In this document: piece after piece, positions 62,938-64,000 of the stretch
Numbering within the stretch: position 1 is the stretch's first letter
How the letters are laid out: every line of letters starts with the position of its first letter
Source: Termitomyces sp. T153
Lineage: Eukaryota > Basidiomycota > Agaricomycetes > Agaricales > Lyophyllaceae
NCBI GenBank assembly: GCA_018296165.2
Contig: JACKQL020000014.1
Coordinates: 558,001 to 622,000 of the forward strand
Length of the DNA stretch: 64,000 nt
Direction of reading: 5' to 3'
The notes under the pieces: generated by a model
What the model saw: the letters and a program-made list of their open reading frames with translations, nothing else
The model's database searches: none
Told to the model about the DNA's origin: nothing
Position numbers and translations under genes: made by a program

Positions 62938-64000
62938 TCAGTCCTTTTTCAGCTCCCGTCTTATCACAAACACCCTCTCGCCATCCTGAGTCGTCGTCAT
63001 TTCTTGGATACCCCGGACGTTGCCTAAGTTTTGGAGTGACGTGCTGCCCTTTGCAAGAACCACATACATCTCCAAACCGTCACCAACCTAAAGGAGGATA
63101 TATTAGAACGATCAGCCGGGAACACGTGACATGAGACTCGTACCTCAATGTGCCGCTCAGTCGCACTCGTGAAAGAATCAATCACGAGAGAAAGTACGGT
63201 CGACAGAGGCAGATGTGCAGGGAATGACGAGCCAGGAGCAGGTGTTTGATTCTTGTGATAGATCTAGAAGGGAAACAGAAGCGGCATCAGACACATCGAA
63301 GGTACAAAGTGCAAAAGAAAGTGCAAAAAAGTAAAATGGCGCGGGAATAAGTCGGTAAAGGATCGGGGTCCAATGGATGGCAAGGCCACGGGGACACATT
63401 TAATGGAAAGATAACAAGCTGTTCGCATTACGAAAACGCGTGGCTCAGACTTACCTGATTGTCCAAAAAGGGTTGAACAAGTGATTGTGCAGCACCTGCC
63501 GCACGACACGCCTCACGTTCATACGAACCCACAGGATCAAAAGAGTATACTGCGCCGGTACCTGGATAACAATACATTAACACTTGCGAACCAATATCGC
63601 GTGCACAGCGGAATCGGCCTGCCAAGAACAGGCCTTTGAGAACGGAGAGATGGATACATACCATCGTCCTCAATTCCTCCGAGGATGTTGTATACATAGT
63701 AGGGGAAGAAACGGCGAGCGTAGAGCATGGTTTGGATTAGACGAGCGATTGCACGGAGGGGCATATCTTTGGCATGTGCATGCCGATACCACTTCAACGA
63801 GCATTAGACATGTTAGGATCACACGAACTGATGACGCACTTCAAGACGCTGTCGAACACTCTTTACAAATATGTTACCATCTGCAGCAAATCCGTTCACG
63901 GCCAGCACTGCCTTGTCCGTCCTGGAAGCAGAGTCGTAAATCGGACACCAAGATAAATATGAACCAAAACACACAATTTGAAAACCTTCGGCGCATAGCG
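62938..64000 (-). CDS. PRE7: 20S proteasome subunit beta-6 (5' partial)
   Basis: Exons on the minus strand: 64000-63975 (partial, RYAPKVFK), 63921-63840 (DKAVLAVNGFAADGNIFVKS), 63791-63662 (WYRHAHAKDMPLRAIARLIQ, FFPYYVYNILGGIEDDG), 63561-63455 (AVYSFDPVGSYEREACRAAG, QPFLDNQ), 63263-63144 and 63087-62938 (GDGLEMYVVLAKG, ending VFVIRRELKKD, TGA at 62938-62940). Phases agree throughout; the intron at 63264-63454 is unusually long (191 nt). This is a non-catalytic beta subunit (Pre7/PSMB1) of the 20S core, in cytosol and nucleus. The N-terminal about 60 residues are outside the window. Confidence 0.95.

Overview
The window is nuclear DNA of a filamentous basidiomycete, most likely an agaricomycete. 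Host genes are split by very short introns (about 46-65 nt). They encode typical fungal proteins: an SLP1/SUN-like ER protein, anthranilate and ATP phosphoribosyltransferases, ROT1, proteasome beta-6, secreted sedolisins, an F-box protein, a NACHT protein and a fungal kinase-like protein. No order or species can be named from the sequence alone.

Layout. 1-0.33 kb: tail of an APH-like protein. About 0.69-15.8 kb: a transposon graveyard almost free of CG dinucleotides. It holds a decayed Ty3/gypsy element on the minus strand (gag, protease, RT, RNase H, integrase, chromodomain), a plus-strand solo LTR nested inside it with a 5-bp target duplication, and unrecognised coiled-coil gene remains. 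15.9-16.8 kb: a NACHT gene cut off at the edge of that block. 17.3-20.0 kb: SLP1-like gene. 21.0-23.9 kb: sedolisin copy 1. 24.8-25.5 kb: unknown coiled-coil gene. 25.9-27.4 kb: intact kinase-like gene, followed by a damaged tandem copy. That copy was split at an intron donor by a young 8.5-kb Ty3/gypsy element (28.0-36.5 kb) with LTRs that look identical, and it also carries a 0.45-kb internal inversion. 38.8-39.9 kb: TRP4. 40.8-42.1 kb: F-box gene. 42.2-45.0 kb: sedolisin copy 2, inverted relative to copy 1. 45.8-47.0 kb: HIS1. 47.4-48.8 kb: a conserved fungal protein. 51.1-51.95 kb: four related box C/D snoRNA-like units on the minus strand, probably intronic in a non-coding host transcript. 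About 52.6-60.17 kb: a second CG-poor block with a broken MSH1-like mutS pseudogene, a Tc1/mariner element with long terminal inverted repeats and a tyrosine-recombinase remnant. 61.3-62.2 kb: ROT1. 62.9-64 kb: proteasome beta-6, 5' end outside the window.

How it fits together. The housekeeping genes are independent units, not operons; HIS1 and the 47.4-kb gene share a 407-bp divergent promoter region. The dominant story is genome defence and repeat decay. Two old repeat blocks have lost CG dinucleotides, visible in frame as arginine codons turned to Cys, Trp, Gln, His or stop, whereas the young retroelement is still CG-rich but already carries two CGA-to-TGA-type stops. The most novel-looking item is the snoRNA array. 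Exon coordinates given for spliced genes are my own models, checked only for splice-site dinucleotides and reading-frame arithmetic.
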